Position numbers and translations under genes: made by a program. DNA of 9,411 nt from an uncultured Collinsella sp. Lineage in GTDB: Bacteria > Actinomycetota > Coriobacteriia > Coriobacteriales > Coriobacteriaceae. The notes below the pieces were generated by a model. The model searched no databases, was not told the origin of the DNA, and saw only the letters and a list, made by a program, of their open reading frames with translations. Location: positions 1 to 9,411 of the forward strand of contig CAMQPJ010000030.1 in the NCBI GenBank assembly GCA_947003675.1, in the 5' to 3' direction. Positions 1 to 8,332 of this stretch are shown here, piece by piece (positions within the stretch are counted from its first letter, which is position 1; each line of letters opens with the position of its first letter).

Positions 1-137
1 AGGCCGCGCTCCTTGGCAAACGCAACCAGGAAATCGCTGATGCCCTTCTCGTTGCCAGACCCACGGGGGATCGCGCTAACCTCCTCAAAGAAATGGAACA
101 GCTGGGCGGGCTCGTAGCCAGTAATCTTGTAGTCCAT
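1..137 (-). CDS. pepD: Xaa-His dipeptidase (PepD-like, M20 family), N-terminal part only
   Basis: Partial gene: the first 45 codons are present and the rest runs off the left edge. The product starts MDYKITGYEPAQLFHFFEEV and continues through IPRGSGNEK, then SDFLVAFAKERGL. The S/AIPRGSGNEK...ISDFL pattern near the N-terminus is typical of aminoacyl-histidine dipeptidases (PepD, peptidase family M20), zinc-dependent cytosolic enzymes that cleave dipeptides such as beta-alanyl-His or Xaa-His. The metal-binding residues would lie outside the window, so activity cannot be judged. The ATG at 135-137 is well supported: a strong Shine-Dalgarno AAGGAGG lies at 142-148 with a four-base spacer. It lies downstream of clpC in the same orientation, but a probable terminator and about 210 bases separate them, so it is probably its own unit. 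The alternative is another M20 peptidase, but the IPRGSGNE signature favours PepD. Confidence 0.85.
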   Translation of the reverse strand, partial: MDYKITGYEPAQLFHFFEEVSAIPRGSGNEKGISDFLVAFAKERG

Positions 138-181
138 GGTGCCTCCTTGGCGCAACTGGTTAGACAATAAGACATGCGCCT

Positions 182-210
182 TGTATATTCCCAGACTTCG
201 TTTGCATAAA
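182..210 (-). promoter_or_regulatory. Candidate promoter for the PepD-like gene
   Basis: On the minus strand, TTTATG (205-210) and TATACA (182-187) are separated by 17 bases and lie 45 bases upstream of the dipeptidase ATG. The match to sigma-70-type consensus is partial (about 3/6 and 4/6). Its position between the clpC terminator and the gene is what makes it plausible. A 6-base inverted repeat (GGCGCA...TGCGCC, about 151-180) lies in the predicted leader just before the Shine-Dalgarno. Confidence 0.3.
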
Positions 211-293
211 CCAGTCGAAAACGCCGAGCGCTCTCGCATCATCGGCTAACGGTGGACCGCATAACGTAACGGTCACAACTTCGCAGCTCTACA

Positions 294-325
294 AATCGAG
301 GCGCCCTTGCCAGAGCGCCTCGATT
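294..325 (-). terminator. Probable terminator of clpC
   Basis: A perfect 11-base inverted repeat (AATCGAGGCGC / GCGCCTCGATT) with a 10-base loop lies 26 bases after the clpC stop codon. On the minus strand the stem is followed by only a short T-rich stretch (ATTTGTAG), so the U-tract is weak. Position and perfect GC-rich stem support termination. It could instead mainly stabilise the mRNA 3' end. Confidence 0.65.
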
Positions 326-350
326 GCGCGTATCAAATTGTCGCCGCGCC

Positions 351-2993
351 CTACAGCGCGCCGGAGCCAGCTTGCATCATGCCGCCGGGACCCGAACTCA
401 CGCCGCCACCAACGGGCGCGGCGTTGCCGGTGTGCGGTGCCGCCGGGGCGGTATCGCCACCGAGCGTGCCCGCCGGACGCGGTGCCGGGATCTCGCCCGT
501 GCCGTGGCTAAAGACAAACTTGCCATCGGCCACGTCGCACAGGACGGTATCGCCCTCGCCCCACTCGCCGGCCAGAAGCTCCTCGGACAGCGGGTCCTCG
601 ATGAGCTTTTGGATGGCACGGCGCAGCGGACGCGCACCGTTGGTGAGGTCGGTGCCCTCGGCCACGATCTTGTCATAGGCCGCATCGGTGAGCTTGATGT
701 TCATGCCGTTGGCAATCAAACGCTGACGCAGGTCGTCCACCAGCAGGTGCGCGATCTTGGTGAGATTCTCGCCCGAGAGCTTCTGGAACACCACGATGTC
801 ATCGATACGGTTGAGCAGCTCGGGGCGGAACAGGCGCTTGAGCTCGCCCATCGCGCGACCACGGATCTCACTCGACGTGAGACCCTGCTCGCCGGTGGTG
901 CCAAAGCCCACGCTCGCATCCTGCGCAATCTCGCGGGCGCCCACGTTGGACGTCATGATGATCACGGTGTTGCGGAAGTCTACCGTCTTGCCCTGGCTAT
1001 CGGTCAGGCGGCCCTCCTCCAGCACCTGCAGCAAGATGTTGAAGATATCGGGGTGCGCCTTCTCGATCTCGTCGAACAGCACGACCGAGTACGGGTGACG
1101 ACGAACGGCCTTGGTGAGCTGGCCGCCCTCGTCGTGACCGACGTAACCCGGAGGGCTACCGATGAGCTTGGAGACCTCGAACTCGCTACCGAACTCGGAC
1201 ATGTCGAAGCTGATGAGCGCATCCTTGCTGCCAAAGAGGTACTCGGCGAGCGTCTTGGCGAGCTCGGTCTTGCCCGTGCCGGTGGGACCCAGGAAGATAA
1301 AGCTGCCGCCGGGGCGACGCGGATCCTTGAGCGGCGAGCGGCTGCGGCGTACGGCCTTGGCAACTGCCTCGACAGCCTCGTCCTGACCGATGATGCGCGT
1401 CTTGAGCACGCTTTCGGCCTGCAGCAGGCGACGGCTCTCGCTCTCGGTAAGCGAGGACACCGGTACGCCCGAAGTCACGGACACGATATCGGCGATCTGA
1501 CTCACATCGATGGTGAGCGGGCTGGCGTCGAGCTCGGCGGTCCAGGCGGCCTTGGCCTCGGCGAGCTCAATCTCGGCGGCCTTCTGCCGCTCGGTAATCT
1601 CGGCGGCCTTGTTCATGTCGTCTCTCTCGGTGGCCTCCTGCGCGGCGGCCTTGAGCTCCTCTATGCGATGCTCGGCCTCGCGCACCGGCTCGGGCGCGCG
1701 GTTGGCGGCAATGCGGGCGCGGGCACCGGCCTCGTCGATGAGGTCGATGGCCTTATCGGGCAGGAAGCGGTCCTGAATGTAGCGGTTGGAGAGGTTCGCG
1801 GCGGCCTCGATAGCACCCTGTGTGTAACGCACATGGTGGTGCTCCTCGTAGCGCGGCTTGAGCGCGGTCAGGATCTTGACCGTGTCCTCGACGCTCGGCT
1901 CCTCGACATCGATGGTCTGGAAGCGACGCTCAAAGGCCGGATCCTTGGTGAGGTACTTACGGAACTCCTCGGCCGTGGTGGCACCGATGATCTGAAAAGC
2001 ACCGCGCGCGAGCACGGGCTTGAGCATGGAGCTTGCATCGATGGATCCCTCGGCAGAACCGGCACCGATGATGGTGTGCATCTCGTCGATAAACAGGATG
2101 ACGTCGTCGGCTTCGGTTGCCTCCTGGATCACGTTCTTGAGGCGCTCCTCGAACTCACCGCGATACTTGGCGCCCGCGACAAGACCCGGCAGATCGAGCG
2201 TCCAGATGTTCTGGTTCATAAGGTTCTCGGGCACGTTGCCGGCAGCGATCTGCTGTGCCAGGCCCTCGACGATGGCCGTCTTGCCCACGCCGGGGTCACC
2301 CAAGATAAGCGGGTTGTTCTTGGTGCGGCGCGAAAGGATCTCCATCATGCGCTGGACTTCCTTTTCGCGACCGATCACGGGGTCGAGCTTGCCGTCGCGT
2401 GCCTTCTGCGTAAGGTTGGTGGCGAACTGCTTGAGCGTGTCGGTGCCGCTCCCCTTTTGCTGCGAGGCGTCCGAGCCGCTAAAGAACGGCAGGCCCGCAC
2501 CGGGACGCCCAGCACCGGCGCCGGCGAGTGGGCGCTTCTTGTCCTGATCCTTGGCGGTAAGCTTCTCGATGGCTTTTTTGATGGAAGCGGACGACACGCC
2601 CAGGCGCATGAGGATGTCCATGGCCATACCGTTGCCCTCTTCGACGATACCGATGAGCAGGTGCTCGGTCGACACATAGGTCTGGTTGTTCTCGCGCGCC
2701 ACGCGGAAGGAGCGCTCCATCACGCTGATGACGAGTGGCGTAAAGGCGAGCTTGGCGGCCTCGGTCGCCTCGCTGGGCTCGGGAACGGTGGTCTGGACCT
2801 CCTTGAGCGTGTCCATGATGTCGTCGTAGGAGATGTCGAGCGAGCGCAGCGCCTCGGCGGCGATGCCCTCGTCCTCCTTGGCGAGCGCGAGCAGCAGATG
2901 CTCGGTTCCCACCTTATTTGAATGAAGATCGAGCGCCTCCTGCTTGGCCATGGACATGACCTTGCGCGCTCGATCGGTAAATCTATCTAACAT
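351..2993 (-). CDS. clpC: ATP-dependent Clp protease ATP-binding subunit ClpC (AAA+ unfoldase)
   Basis: ClpC is a cytosolic hexameric HSP100 unfoldase that feeds substrates into the ClpP peptidase. The 880-residue product has all expected parts: tandem Clp N-domain repeats (about 1-145; [10 protein letters not shown]..., EHLLLAL and EHLLIGI), a Gly/Ala linker (about 150-185), AAA1 with Walker A GDPGVGKT (232-239) and Walker B VILFIDE (298-304), a short charged coiled-coil middle domain (about 435-485), AAA2 with Walker A GPTGTGKT (569-576) and Walker B VVLFDE (637-642), the VGF ClpP-docking tripeptide (695-697), and sensor-2 GARPLRRAI (786-794). The short middle domain and VGF loop separate it from ClpB. 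Residues from about 831 to 880 form a Gly/Pro/Ala-rich tail that is longer than usual for ClpC. The ATG at 2991-2993 is chosen because [10 protein letters not shown] is the family N-terminus and AAGGAAA sits five bases upstream; in-frame TTG (3026) and ATG (3017) lack this. No ctsR, mcsA or mcsB is adjacent, and I saw no CIRCE, CtsR or HAIR operator upstream. Confidence 0.97.
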   Translation of the reverse strand: MLDRFTDRARKVMSMAKQEALDLHSNKVGTEHLLLALAKEDEGIAAEALRSLDISYDDIMDTLKEVQTTVPEPSEATEAAKLAFTPLVISVMERSFRVARENNQTYVSTEHLLIGIVEEGNGMAMDILMRLGVSSASIKKAIEKLTAKDQDKKRPLAGAGAGRPGAGLPFFSGSDASQQKGSGTDTLKQFATNLTQKARDGKLDPVIGREKEVQRMMEILSRRTKNNPLILGDPGVGKTAIVEGLAQQIAAGNVPENLMNQNIWTLDLPGLVAGAKYRGEFEERLKNVIQEATEADDVILFIDEMHTIIGAGSAEGSIDASSMLKPVLARGAFQIIGATTAEEFRKYLTKDPAFERRFQTIDVEEPSVEDTVKILTALKPRYEEHHHVRYTQGAIEAAANLSNRYIQDRFLPDKAIDLIDEAGARARIAANRAPEPVREAEHRIEELKAAAQEATERDDMNKAAEITERQKAAEIELAEAKAAWTAELDASPLTIDVSQIADIVSVTSGVPVSSLTESESRRLLQAESVLKTRIIGQDEAVEAVAKAVRRSRSPLKDPRRPGGSFIFLGPTGTGKTELAKTLAEYLFGSKDALISFDMSEFGSEFEVSKLIGSPPGYVGHDEGGQLTKAVRRHPYSVVLFDEIEKAHPDIFNILLQVLEEGRLTDSQGKTVDFRNTVIIMTSNVGAREIAQDASVGFGTTGEQGLTSSEIRGRAMGELKRLFRPELLNRIDDIVVFQKLSGENLTKIAHLLVDDLRQRLIANGMNIKLTDAAYDKIVAEGTDLTNGARPLRRAIQKLIEDPLSEELLAGEWGEGDTVLCDVADGKFVFSHGTGEIPAPRPAGTLGGDTAPAAPHTGNAAPVGGGVSSGPGGMMQAGSGAL

Positions 2994-2998
2994 GCTCG

Positions 2999-3005
2999 TT
3001 TCCTT
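2999..3005 (-). promoter_or_regulatory. Shine-Dalgarno site deciding the clpC start
   Basis: AAGGAAA on the minus strand, five bases before the ATG at 2993. It supports that start over the in-frame upstream codons at 3017 (ATG) and 3026 (TTG), which have no such site. Confidence 0.75.
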
Positions 3006-3024
3006 ACATGAGTTCATCGCAATC

Positions 3025-3052
3025 AAAACGCCCGCCCGTCGGCGGCGCTTTT
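3025..3052 (-). other. Terminator-like hairpin in the clpC leader
   Basis: On the minus strand, AAAA-g-CGCCGCC pairs with GGC-g-GGCG-TTTT around a GACG loop, an imperfect GC-rich stem flanked by A4 and T4 runs. It ends 31 bases before the clpC ATG. If the promoter is upstream (see 3076-3104), this hairpin is in the 5' untranslated region and could attenuate transcription or stabilise the leader. It could also be the terminator of the upstream activase-tetR operon, but then little room remains for a clpC promoter. Confidence 0.45.
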
Positions 3053-3075
3053 GTCTCTTTACCCACAGGTTGTCT

Positions 3076-3104
3076 ATGTTAACAGCTGGAGGAATATCTA
3101 TAAA
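3076..3104 (-). promoter_or_regulatory. Candidate clpC promoter
   Basis: On the minus strand, TTTATA (3099-3104) and TAACAT (3076-3081) are spaced by 17 bases, each matching about 4 of 6 consensus positions. It is the most AT-rich part of the 192-base gap between tetR and clpC. It would give a leader of roughly 75 bases containing the hairpin at 3025-3052. An alternative -10, TATAGA, lies at 3097-3102. Confidence 0.35.
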
Positions 3105-3133
3105 CCCGGCTCACATGAATGCAGGTTATGACC

Positions 3134-3159
3134 GCATCGCGGGACTCACCGCGCGATGC
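3134..3159. repeat. 8-base inverted repeat between tetR and clpC
   Basis: GCATCGCG and CGCGATGC form perfect arms around a 10-base loop, 27 bases after the tetR stop codon. As RNA this makes a GC-rich stem at the 3' end of the activase-tetR transcript. There is no U-tract on either side, so it is not a canonical intrinsic terminator; it may be a mRNA 3' stabiliser or a protein-binding site. Confidence 0.4.
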
Positions 3160-3185
3160 GCGACAGGCGCCCCGCAAGAGAAACC

Positions 3186-3875
3186 CTAGGCGTCTTTCAC
3201 CACGTCGGGACTCGTCGCACGCGGTGCGCGATAGGCATCGGCCTCCTTGGAGACGCGTTCGAGCAGCTCGGATGTATCGACGCCCTCGACTTGCGCGACC
3301 GTTTCCACCGTCTGCATGGCGACCGCCCTCAGGTACGCGCACGCGCTGTCCCCCAGCTGCTCGAGGTCTATCTCCTCGCCGCCCTCCCGGGCAAAGCCGA
3401 CCGCCATCACAAAGTCCATGATGCCCGAGACCAGAAAGCCCACCGCAAAGCTCGAATCCGCCTTGAGCTCTTCTCCGTCGGGGTGGACGATCTCTCTCAC
3501 GCGGTCGATGATGATCGTATGGATGCCCTGCACGACCTGCTCGGCGGCACCCGCCCTCATGGTGATGACGATGCGCCGCAGCAGGCAGCGGACGTCGCGC
3601 CGGTCGAACGCCGAAAGGTCGCCCTCGCTCGAAAAATGCCAGAGGGCATCGGTGATGAGCTCGTTATCCTGCAGCAGTTGGGCTATGGCGATGGCGACGA
3701 GTTCATCGAAATCGTGAAAATAGTAGTAAAACGTTCCGCGATTGCACCGGGCGGCGCGGGTCACCTCGCCAACCGACAGCTCGAAGATGCTGTTGTTTTC
3801 GATGAGCTCCCAAAACGCCTCGATGATACGGGTGCGTGCATCGGGCGCATCGGCGTCCTTACGCGGTCTCGCCAT
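3186..3875 (-). CDS. TetR/AcrR-family transcriptional regulator
   Basis: A 229-residue protein of usual TetR length. The N-terminal DNA-binding domain spans about residues 13-60 (RTRIIEAFWELI...LSVGEVTRAARCNRGTFYYYF) and shows the helix-turn-helix with the recognition-helix pattern GTFYYYFHDFDEL. The remaining largely helical part (about 65-210) would form the ligand-binding and dimer domain; it resembles no effector class I can name. The gene overlaps the last 17 bases of the activase gene, so the two are probably co-transcribed and translationally coupled. The 21-base palindrome upstream of the activase (8348-8368) is the obvious candidate operator, which would make this an autoregulated operon repressor. 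ATG 3873-3875 gives the normal MARPRK start; an in-frame GTG at 3882-3884 has an AGGGG four bases upstream and is a real alternative. Repressor rather than activator role is inferred from family habit. Confidence 0.92.
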   Translation of the reverse strand: MARPRKDADAPDARTRIIEAFWELIENNSIFELSVGEVTRAARCNRGTFYYYFHDFDELVAIAIAQLLQDNELITDALWHFSSEGDLSAFDRRDVRCLLRRIVITMRAGAAEQVVQGIHTIIIDRVREIVHPDGEELKADSSFAVGFLVSGIMDFVMAVGFAREGGEEIDLEQLGDSACAYLRAVAMQTVETVAQVEGVDTSELLERVSKEADAYRAPRATSPDVVKDA

Positions 3876-6800
3876 GCGCCTCACCGCACCCCTGCGCCTT
3901 GGCGTTCATGATGAGCATCTGAAGACGGTTCTCCACGTTGGCGAAGCTCACGTCGGGATCGTAGTCGAGCGGCAGGAACTGCGCCGTGGGATACTGCTCC
4001 TTGAGCGCATGGATGAGCCCGCGCCCCACGACATGGTTGGGCAGACACCCGAACGGCTGCAGGATCACGAAGTTGCGGCAGCCGCGCTTGGCGTGCTCGA
4101 GGATCTCCGCCGGAATCAGCACGCCCTCGCCCGCATCGAACGTATGGTGCAGGATCTTATCGCTCGCGCGCACGAGCTCGGGCATGCGCGTCGGCGGCTC
4201 GTAGAGCGGGCTCGCCGCGCCCAGGCGGTCGCAACGGTCGTGCGCGAGCTCGAACAGGTTGTCCGCCGTGGCGTACCAGGCCTTTTCGGGCAGCGACAGG
4301 TCGACGTGGAACTCGCGCGACTGCGCATGCTTGTAGAAATAGGTCTTGCGGATCACGTCGGTCATGCGCGCCTCGATGACCTCGAGCCCGTTGTCCTCGA
4401 GGTAGCGCTCGATCTCGTGGTTGGCGCCGAGATGGAAATTGAGCAGGTACTCGCCCACGATGAGAACGGTCGGATGCGGGTTCGAGCGGTCGTACGGAAC
4501 GGCGTCCATGATCGCAAGCGCGCGTTTGAAGCCCGTCGCCTGGCCTCTCAGCCCGGAGCGCTCCATGCCCTCGATAACCTCATCGAGCGCGCGGTCGAAC
4601 GCAGCGTCCGCCGCGCCCTTCTCGAGCTCGTAGGGACGGATGCGCCTAAGCATGGCCTCGAGGGTATCGATCATGGGAAGACCGTAGGCGATCTGGATGC
4701 TCGGGCCAAGGCCGAGCTTGAAGCCCGGATGCGCATTGTGGGCATCGACGTCGTCGTTGGTGAGCACCGGGACATAGTCGTATCCCGCGTCGTCGAGCGC
4801 GCGGCGCAGCAGGGGCATGTAGTGCGTCAGGCGGCAGTCGCCGATATACTTGCCAGTCACCACGGCGACGTCGTGCGGGTCGTACTTACCGCTCTCGAGT
4901 GCCGCGAGCGCCTCGCCGATCACGATTTGCGCGGGGAAGCAGATGTCGTTGTGCACATAGCGTTTGCCCAGGCGGATGGCATCCTCGCGCCCGATATCAA
5001 GGGCCTCGGCGCGCACGCCCTGATTGCGCATCGCCGCGGTCATGAGCCTGCAGAACGCATGGGAGGTGTTGGGGACCAGCGCGATCTTGTCGTGCCGGTC
5101 GCGCTTGGTGTACTTGACCTTATACGGGTCGTCGAGCGGATGGACCGCGTGCACCCGGGCGCCCTCGGCACGCTCCTCCGCGCGACGACGGTTGACCGAC
5201 TCGATAAACGAACGCACGCGAATGCCCATGGGACCGGCGACGTCGCTCTCATCGAGCTTGATCATCATCGGAACCTTGGAGCCCATCTCGCCCATCATGC
5301 GCGCGATCTCGTCGGTGAGATACGCATCGTGGCCGCAGCCGAAGCTGCCCATCTGCACGAGCTCGAGCTCGGGCGTCGATGCGACGATGACCGCGCACGA
5401 CAGCATGCGCGCATGGTAGTTGTTCACGATGTCGATGCGGCTGTTGGAAAGATCGACGTTGCAGACCCCCGGCACCGCATCGGGCGTCAGCACGGGGATG
5501 CCGCGCTCAGAGAAGAGCTTGGGCAGCCCGTGGTTGACCAGCGGGTCGTTGTGGTACGGGCGCGAAGCGATCACCACCGCGTAGCCGCCGTCCTCGCGCA
5601 CGTTCTCGAGCACCTGCCTGCCGCGCAGCTGCAGCTGGTTCTCAAACGTCTGCTGCGCGCGGTCCGCCTGCTCGGTCGCCTTGGCAACCAGGTCGGCATC
5701 GATATCGAAGGTCTCCTTGCACCACGCCTTGAGCTGGCGGTTTCGGTCGCCCTCGTCGTACCAGTGGAACAGCGGCGTATCGAACGGAACGCCGAAACGC
5801 TCCTCCGGGTTATCGGAATTGCGCATCACGTAGGGGTATCCCTTTACGACGGCGCACATCCACTCGCTGGTAGAGGCGGTGTTTTCGGTGGGCACCGTCG
5901 TGATGATGGGCATGAAGATGCGGTCGACGCCGGCGTCGACGAGATTGCGGATGTGCCCGTGGACGAGCTTGGCCGGGAAGCACACGGTGTCGGATGTGAC
6001 GTGCGCCAGACCGCGCTCGTACATCGCCTTGGTGCTGCGTCCCGAGACGCGCACCTTAAAGCCGAGCGTGCTGAAGAACGTCGACCAGAACGGCATGGTG
6101 TCCCAGAACTCGAGCACACGGGGAATGCCGATCGTGACATCGCGCCCCCCGCAGACGGGAACCGTGGGGCACGACTCGAACAGCAGCTTCTCGCGGTCGA
6201 CAAAGAGATTGGGGGCAGCCGCGGTCCGGTCGCGCCCCGTGCCGGGTGCCTGTGCCTCGCAAGCACCCTGCGGACGCAGCTCCTCCGCCGCGGGAACCTC
6301 GCGCACGAGCTCATCCCATGAGATGGCGCCGCCGCGCGGGCAGCGATTGCCCGTGACGTAAAGCGAGCCGTCGCCAAATGCCACGACCGCGCGCTGGCAG
6401 CGGTTGTTGCACCGACGGCAGGTAACGCCGCCGAACTCGCGATGCTCGAAGCGCTCCACGGCATCGAGCCCGATAAACGACGTGCCGGCGTCGCCCTTGC
6501 GGCATTCCTCGCGCGCGAGCAGGGCGATACCGATAGCGCCCATCAGCCCCGGGTGGGGCGCACGCGTGACGGGTTTGCCCAGATACTGCTCGAATGCGCG
6601 CAGCACCGCGTCGTTTCGGAACGTGCCGCCCTGGACGACGACTTTGTCGCCCAGACGGTTGAGATTTGAAACGCGAATGACCTTGGTGAACACGTTCTCG
6701 ATAATCGAACGGCAGAGACCGGCCATGATGTCGCCCGGACCCTTACCGCGCCGCTGCTCGGAAACGACGCTGCTGTTCATGAACACCGTGCAGCGGCTGC

Positions 6801-8298
6801 CGAGAACGGCGGGGGCTTTGGACGAAAATGCCTCGGTCGCGATATCCTCAACGGCTATTCCGAGGTTTTTGGCAAAACCCTCGAGGAACGAGCCGCAGCC
6901 CGCAGAGCACGCCTCGTTGACGACGATATCGGTCAGCACGCCGTGGTTGAGCCAGATGGCCTTCATATCCTGTCCGCCGATGTCGAGCACGAAGGTCGCA
7001 TCGGGAACGCATGCGCACGCGGCGCGGGCGTGCGCGACCGTCTCGACCGTATGGTAGTCGGCGTGGAACGCGCGCGCGAAAAGCTCCTCGCCGTATCCCG
7101 TGGTGCCCACGGCATCGATCGCAAGCGTGACTCCCGCTGTCTCCCAGCGGTTCTTCAAGCTGACAAGACCCTGTTGGGCGACGTCGAGCGGTCTGCCGCT
7201 ATTAGACGCGTAGAACGAATCGACAAGCTCACCCGCCTCATCGACCAGGGCGAACTTGGTCGTCGTGCTCCCCGAATCGATACCGAGCGCCACACGCACC
7301 GTCTCTCCGGGCGCATACGCATCCGGACCCTTTGCCGGCGTCTCTTTGCCATGGCGTGCCGTAAAATCCGCCTGCTCGGCAGGTGTGGCAAAAAAGGGCT
7401 GGGCAAGACGTCCCTCCCCGCTTGCGGGCGCGACCGTCTCGAGCTTATCCAGCCGGACAAAAGCGTCGGGAAGGTCGATCAGTTGGGACGATGCGAACAT
7501 GTCGGTCAGCGACAGGGCGGCACCGCGCGCGACCATGATCTGCGGATCGCGCGGGACGATAACCTGATCGTCCGATAGATTCAGTTGCTCCCGGAACACG
7601 CGGACCAGCGTGGGGTTGTAGGCGAGCGTACCGCCCTCGAAGATTACCGGCGGCTCGATGTCGATACCCTGGGCCAGACCGCCGATCGTTTGGCGGGCGA
7701 CCGCGTGAAGCGCCGAAAGCGCCAGGTCGGTGGTAGGAATGCCCTCGTTGAGCAGCGGCTGGATATCGGTCTTTGCGTACACGCCGCAGCGGCCCGAGAC
7801 CTCGTGGACGGTCGTTCCCCGGCTTGCGAGCTGCTCGAACTCGCCCGATTCGGTGCCGACCCCCATGAGCTTTGCCATCTCGTCGATAAATGCACCGGTA
7901 CCGCCTGCGCACGAGCCGTTCATGCGCATGTCGGCAACCTCGATGTCTCCCTTATCGTTGGTGCGGAAGAAGATCATCTTGGCGTCTTGGCCGCCCAGCT
8001 CGATGGCGCAGCGCGTCTGCGGATAGAACCTGCTGATCGCGAGCGCGTTGGCGACCACCTCCTGAACGTACGAGGCGCCCAGCGCGGTCGCGATATCGCG
8101 CGCACCCGAGCCGGTCACCGCAACGCGCAGCGACTCATGGGGAAAGCGCTCGGCGAGCTCGCCGAGCATGGCGCGCACGCTCGCTGTCTGACACGCCCCG
8201 TGGCGGCGATATCCCCACCACGCCTCGGTCATATCCTCGTGCATCGCGTAAACTTTGGTCGTCGTCGACCCTACGTCCAGTCCTACTAGCAACGCCAT
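3859..8298 (-). CDS. Giant acyl-CoA dehydratase activase-like protein (two BadF/BcrA ATPase domains + DUF2229/HgdB-like half)
   Basis: Family members such as HgdC are ASKHA-fold ATPases that use ATP to push an electron into a 2-hydroxyacyl-CoA dehydratase or benzoyl-CoA reductase. This 1479-residue protein carries two such domains: about 1-270 with phosphate loop GLDVGSTTTK (6-15), GGQDAK (102-107) and iron-sulfur cysteine candidates C130 (NGSCAGGTG) and C171; and about 335-595 with GIDSGSTTTK (339-348), GGQDMK (441-446), C464/C468 (NEACSAGCGS) and C503. A Cys cluster follows (C627, C630, C634, C653). The half from about 720 resembles DUF2229 and HgdB-like components, with CFPA motifs at 773-776 and 1120-1123, GSFGCGHDAY (984-993) and QPFGCLPNH (1414-1422). 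It is soluble, with no signal peptide. The ATG at 8296-8298 has a GGAG about five bases upstream. Substrate and reaction are unknown; no dehydratase subunit genes are adjacent. Both ATPase sites look intact. It leads an operon with tetR. Confidence 0.93.
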   Translation of the reverse strand: MALLVGLDVGSTTTKVYAMHEDMTEAWWGYRRHGACQTASVRAMLGELAERFPHESLRVAVTGSGARDIATALGASYVQEVVANALAISRFYPQTRCAIELGGQDAKMIFFRTNDKGDIEVADMRMNGSCAGGTGAFIDEMAKLMGVGTESGEFEQLASRGTTVHEVSGRCGVYAKTDIQPLLNEGIPTTDLALSALHAVARQTIGGLAQGIDIEPPVIFEGGTLAYNPTLVRVFREQLNLSDDQVIVPRDPQIMVARGAALSLTDMFASSQLIDLPDAFVRLDKLETVAPASGEGRLAQPFFATPAEQADFTARHGKETPAKGPDAYAPGETVRVALGIDSGSTTTKFALVDEAGELVDSFYASNSGRPLDVAQQGLVSLKNRWETAGVTLAIDAVGTTGYGEELFARAFHADYHTVETVAHARAACACVPDATFVLDIGGQDMKAIWLNHGVLTDIVVNEACSAGCGSFLEGFAKNLGIAVEDIATEAFSSKAPAVLGSRCTVFMNSSVVSEQRRGKGPGDIMAGLCRSIIENVFTKVIRVSNLNRLGDKVVVQGGTFRNDAVLRAFEQYLGKPVTRAPHPGLMGAIGIALLAREECRKGDAGTSFIGLDAVERFEHREFGGVTCRRCNNRCQRAVVAFGDGSLYVTGNRCPRGGAISWDELVREVPAAEELRPQGACEAQAPGTGRDRTAAAPNLFVDREKLLFESCPTVPVCGGRDVTIGIPRVLEFWDTMPFWSTFFSTLGFKVRVSGRSTKAMYERGLAHVTSDTVCFPAKLVHGHIRNLVDAGVDRIFMPIITTVPTENTASTSEWMCAVVKGYPYVMRNSDNPEERFGVPFDTPLFHWYDEGDRNRQLKAWCKETFDIDADLVAKATEQADRAQQTFENQLQLRGRQVLENVREDGGYAVVIASRPYHNDPLVNHGLPKLFSERGIPVLTPDAVPGVCNVDLSNSRIDIVNNYHARMLSCAVIVASTPELELVQMGSFGCGHDAYLTDEIARMMGEMGSKVPMMIKLDESDVAGPMGIRVRSFIESVNRRRAEERAEGARVHAVHPLDDPYKVKYTKRDRHDKIALVPNTSHAFCRLMTAAMRNQGVRAEALDIGREDAIRLGKRYVHNDICFPAQIVIGEALAALESGKYDPHDVAVVTGKYIGDCRLTHYMPLLRRALDDAGYDYVPVLTNDDVDAHNAHPGFKLGLGPSIQIAYGLPMIDTLEAMLRRIRPYELEKGAADAAFDRALDEVIEGMERSGLRGQATGFKRALAIMDAVPYDRSNPHPTVLIVGEYLLNFHLGANHEIERYLEDNGLEVIEARMTDVIRKTYFYKHAQSREFHVDLSLPEKAWYATADNLFELAHDRCDRLGAASPLYEPPTRMPELVRASDKILHHTFDAGEGVLIPAEILEHAKRGCRNFVILQPFGCLPNHVVGRGLIHALKEQYPTAQFLPLDYDPDVSFANVENRLQMLIMNAKAQGCGEAHGETA

Positions 8299-8307
8299 AA
8301 TGCTCCG

Positions 8308-8332
8308 TCTCTCGCATTTTTTCTGCTAGAGA
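8308..8332 (-). repeat. Hairpin next to the activase Shine-Dalgarno
   Basis: On the minus strand TCTCTAGCA and TGCGAGAGA pair at 8 of 9 positions around an A-rich 7-base loop. The stem ends directly beside the GGAG ribosome-binding site (about 8303-8307). If the transcript starts upstream it could tune translation; if the start is within it, it may be a DNA-level site instead. Confidence 0.35.

Noticed and set aside
324..2921. Very long plus-strand open frame opposite clpC
   Set aside because: It is the antisense shadow of clpC: composition is Leu/Gly/Arg/His-rich with no recognisable domain, and long antisense frames are expected in GC-rich genes with strong codon bias.
2994..3185. CIRCE, CtsR heptad repeats or HAIR operator upstream of clpC
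   Set aside because: None of the known consensus patterns is present on either strand; the inverted repeat at 3134-3159 does not match them.
3742..6321. Long plus-strand open frame opposite the activase
   Set aside because: Antisense shadow of a GC-rich gene whose own product has clear domains; no family signature in the plus-strand translation.
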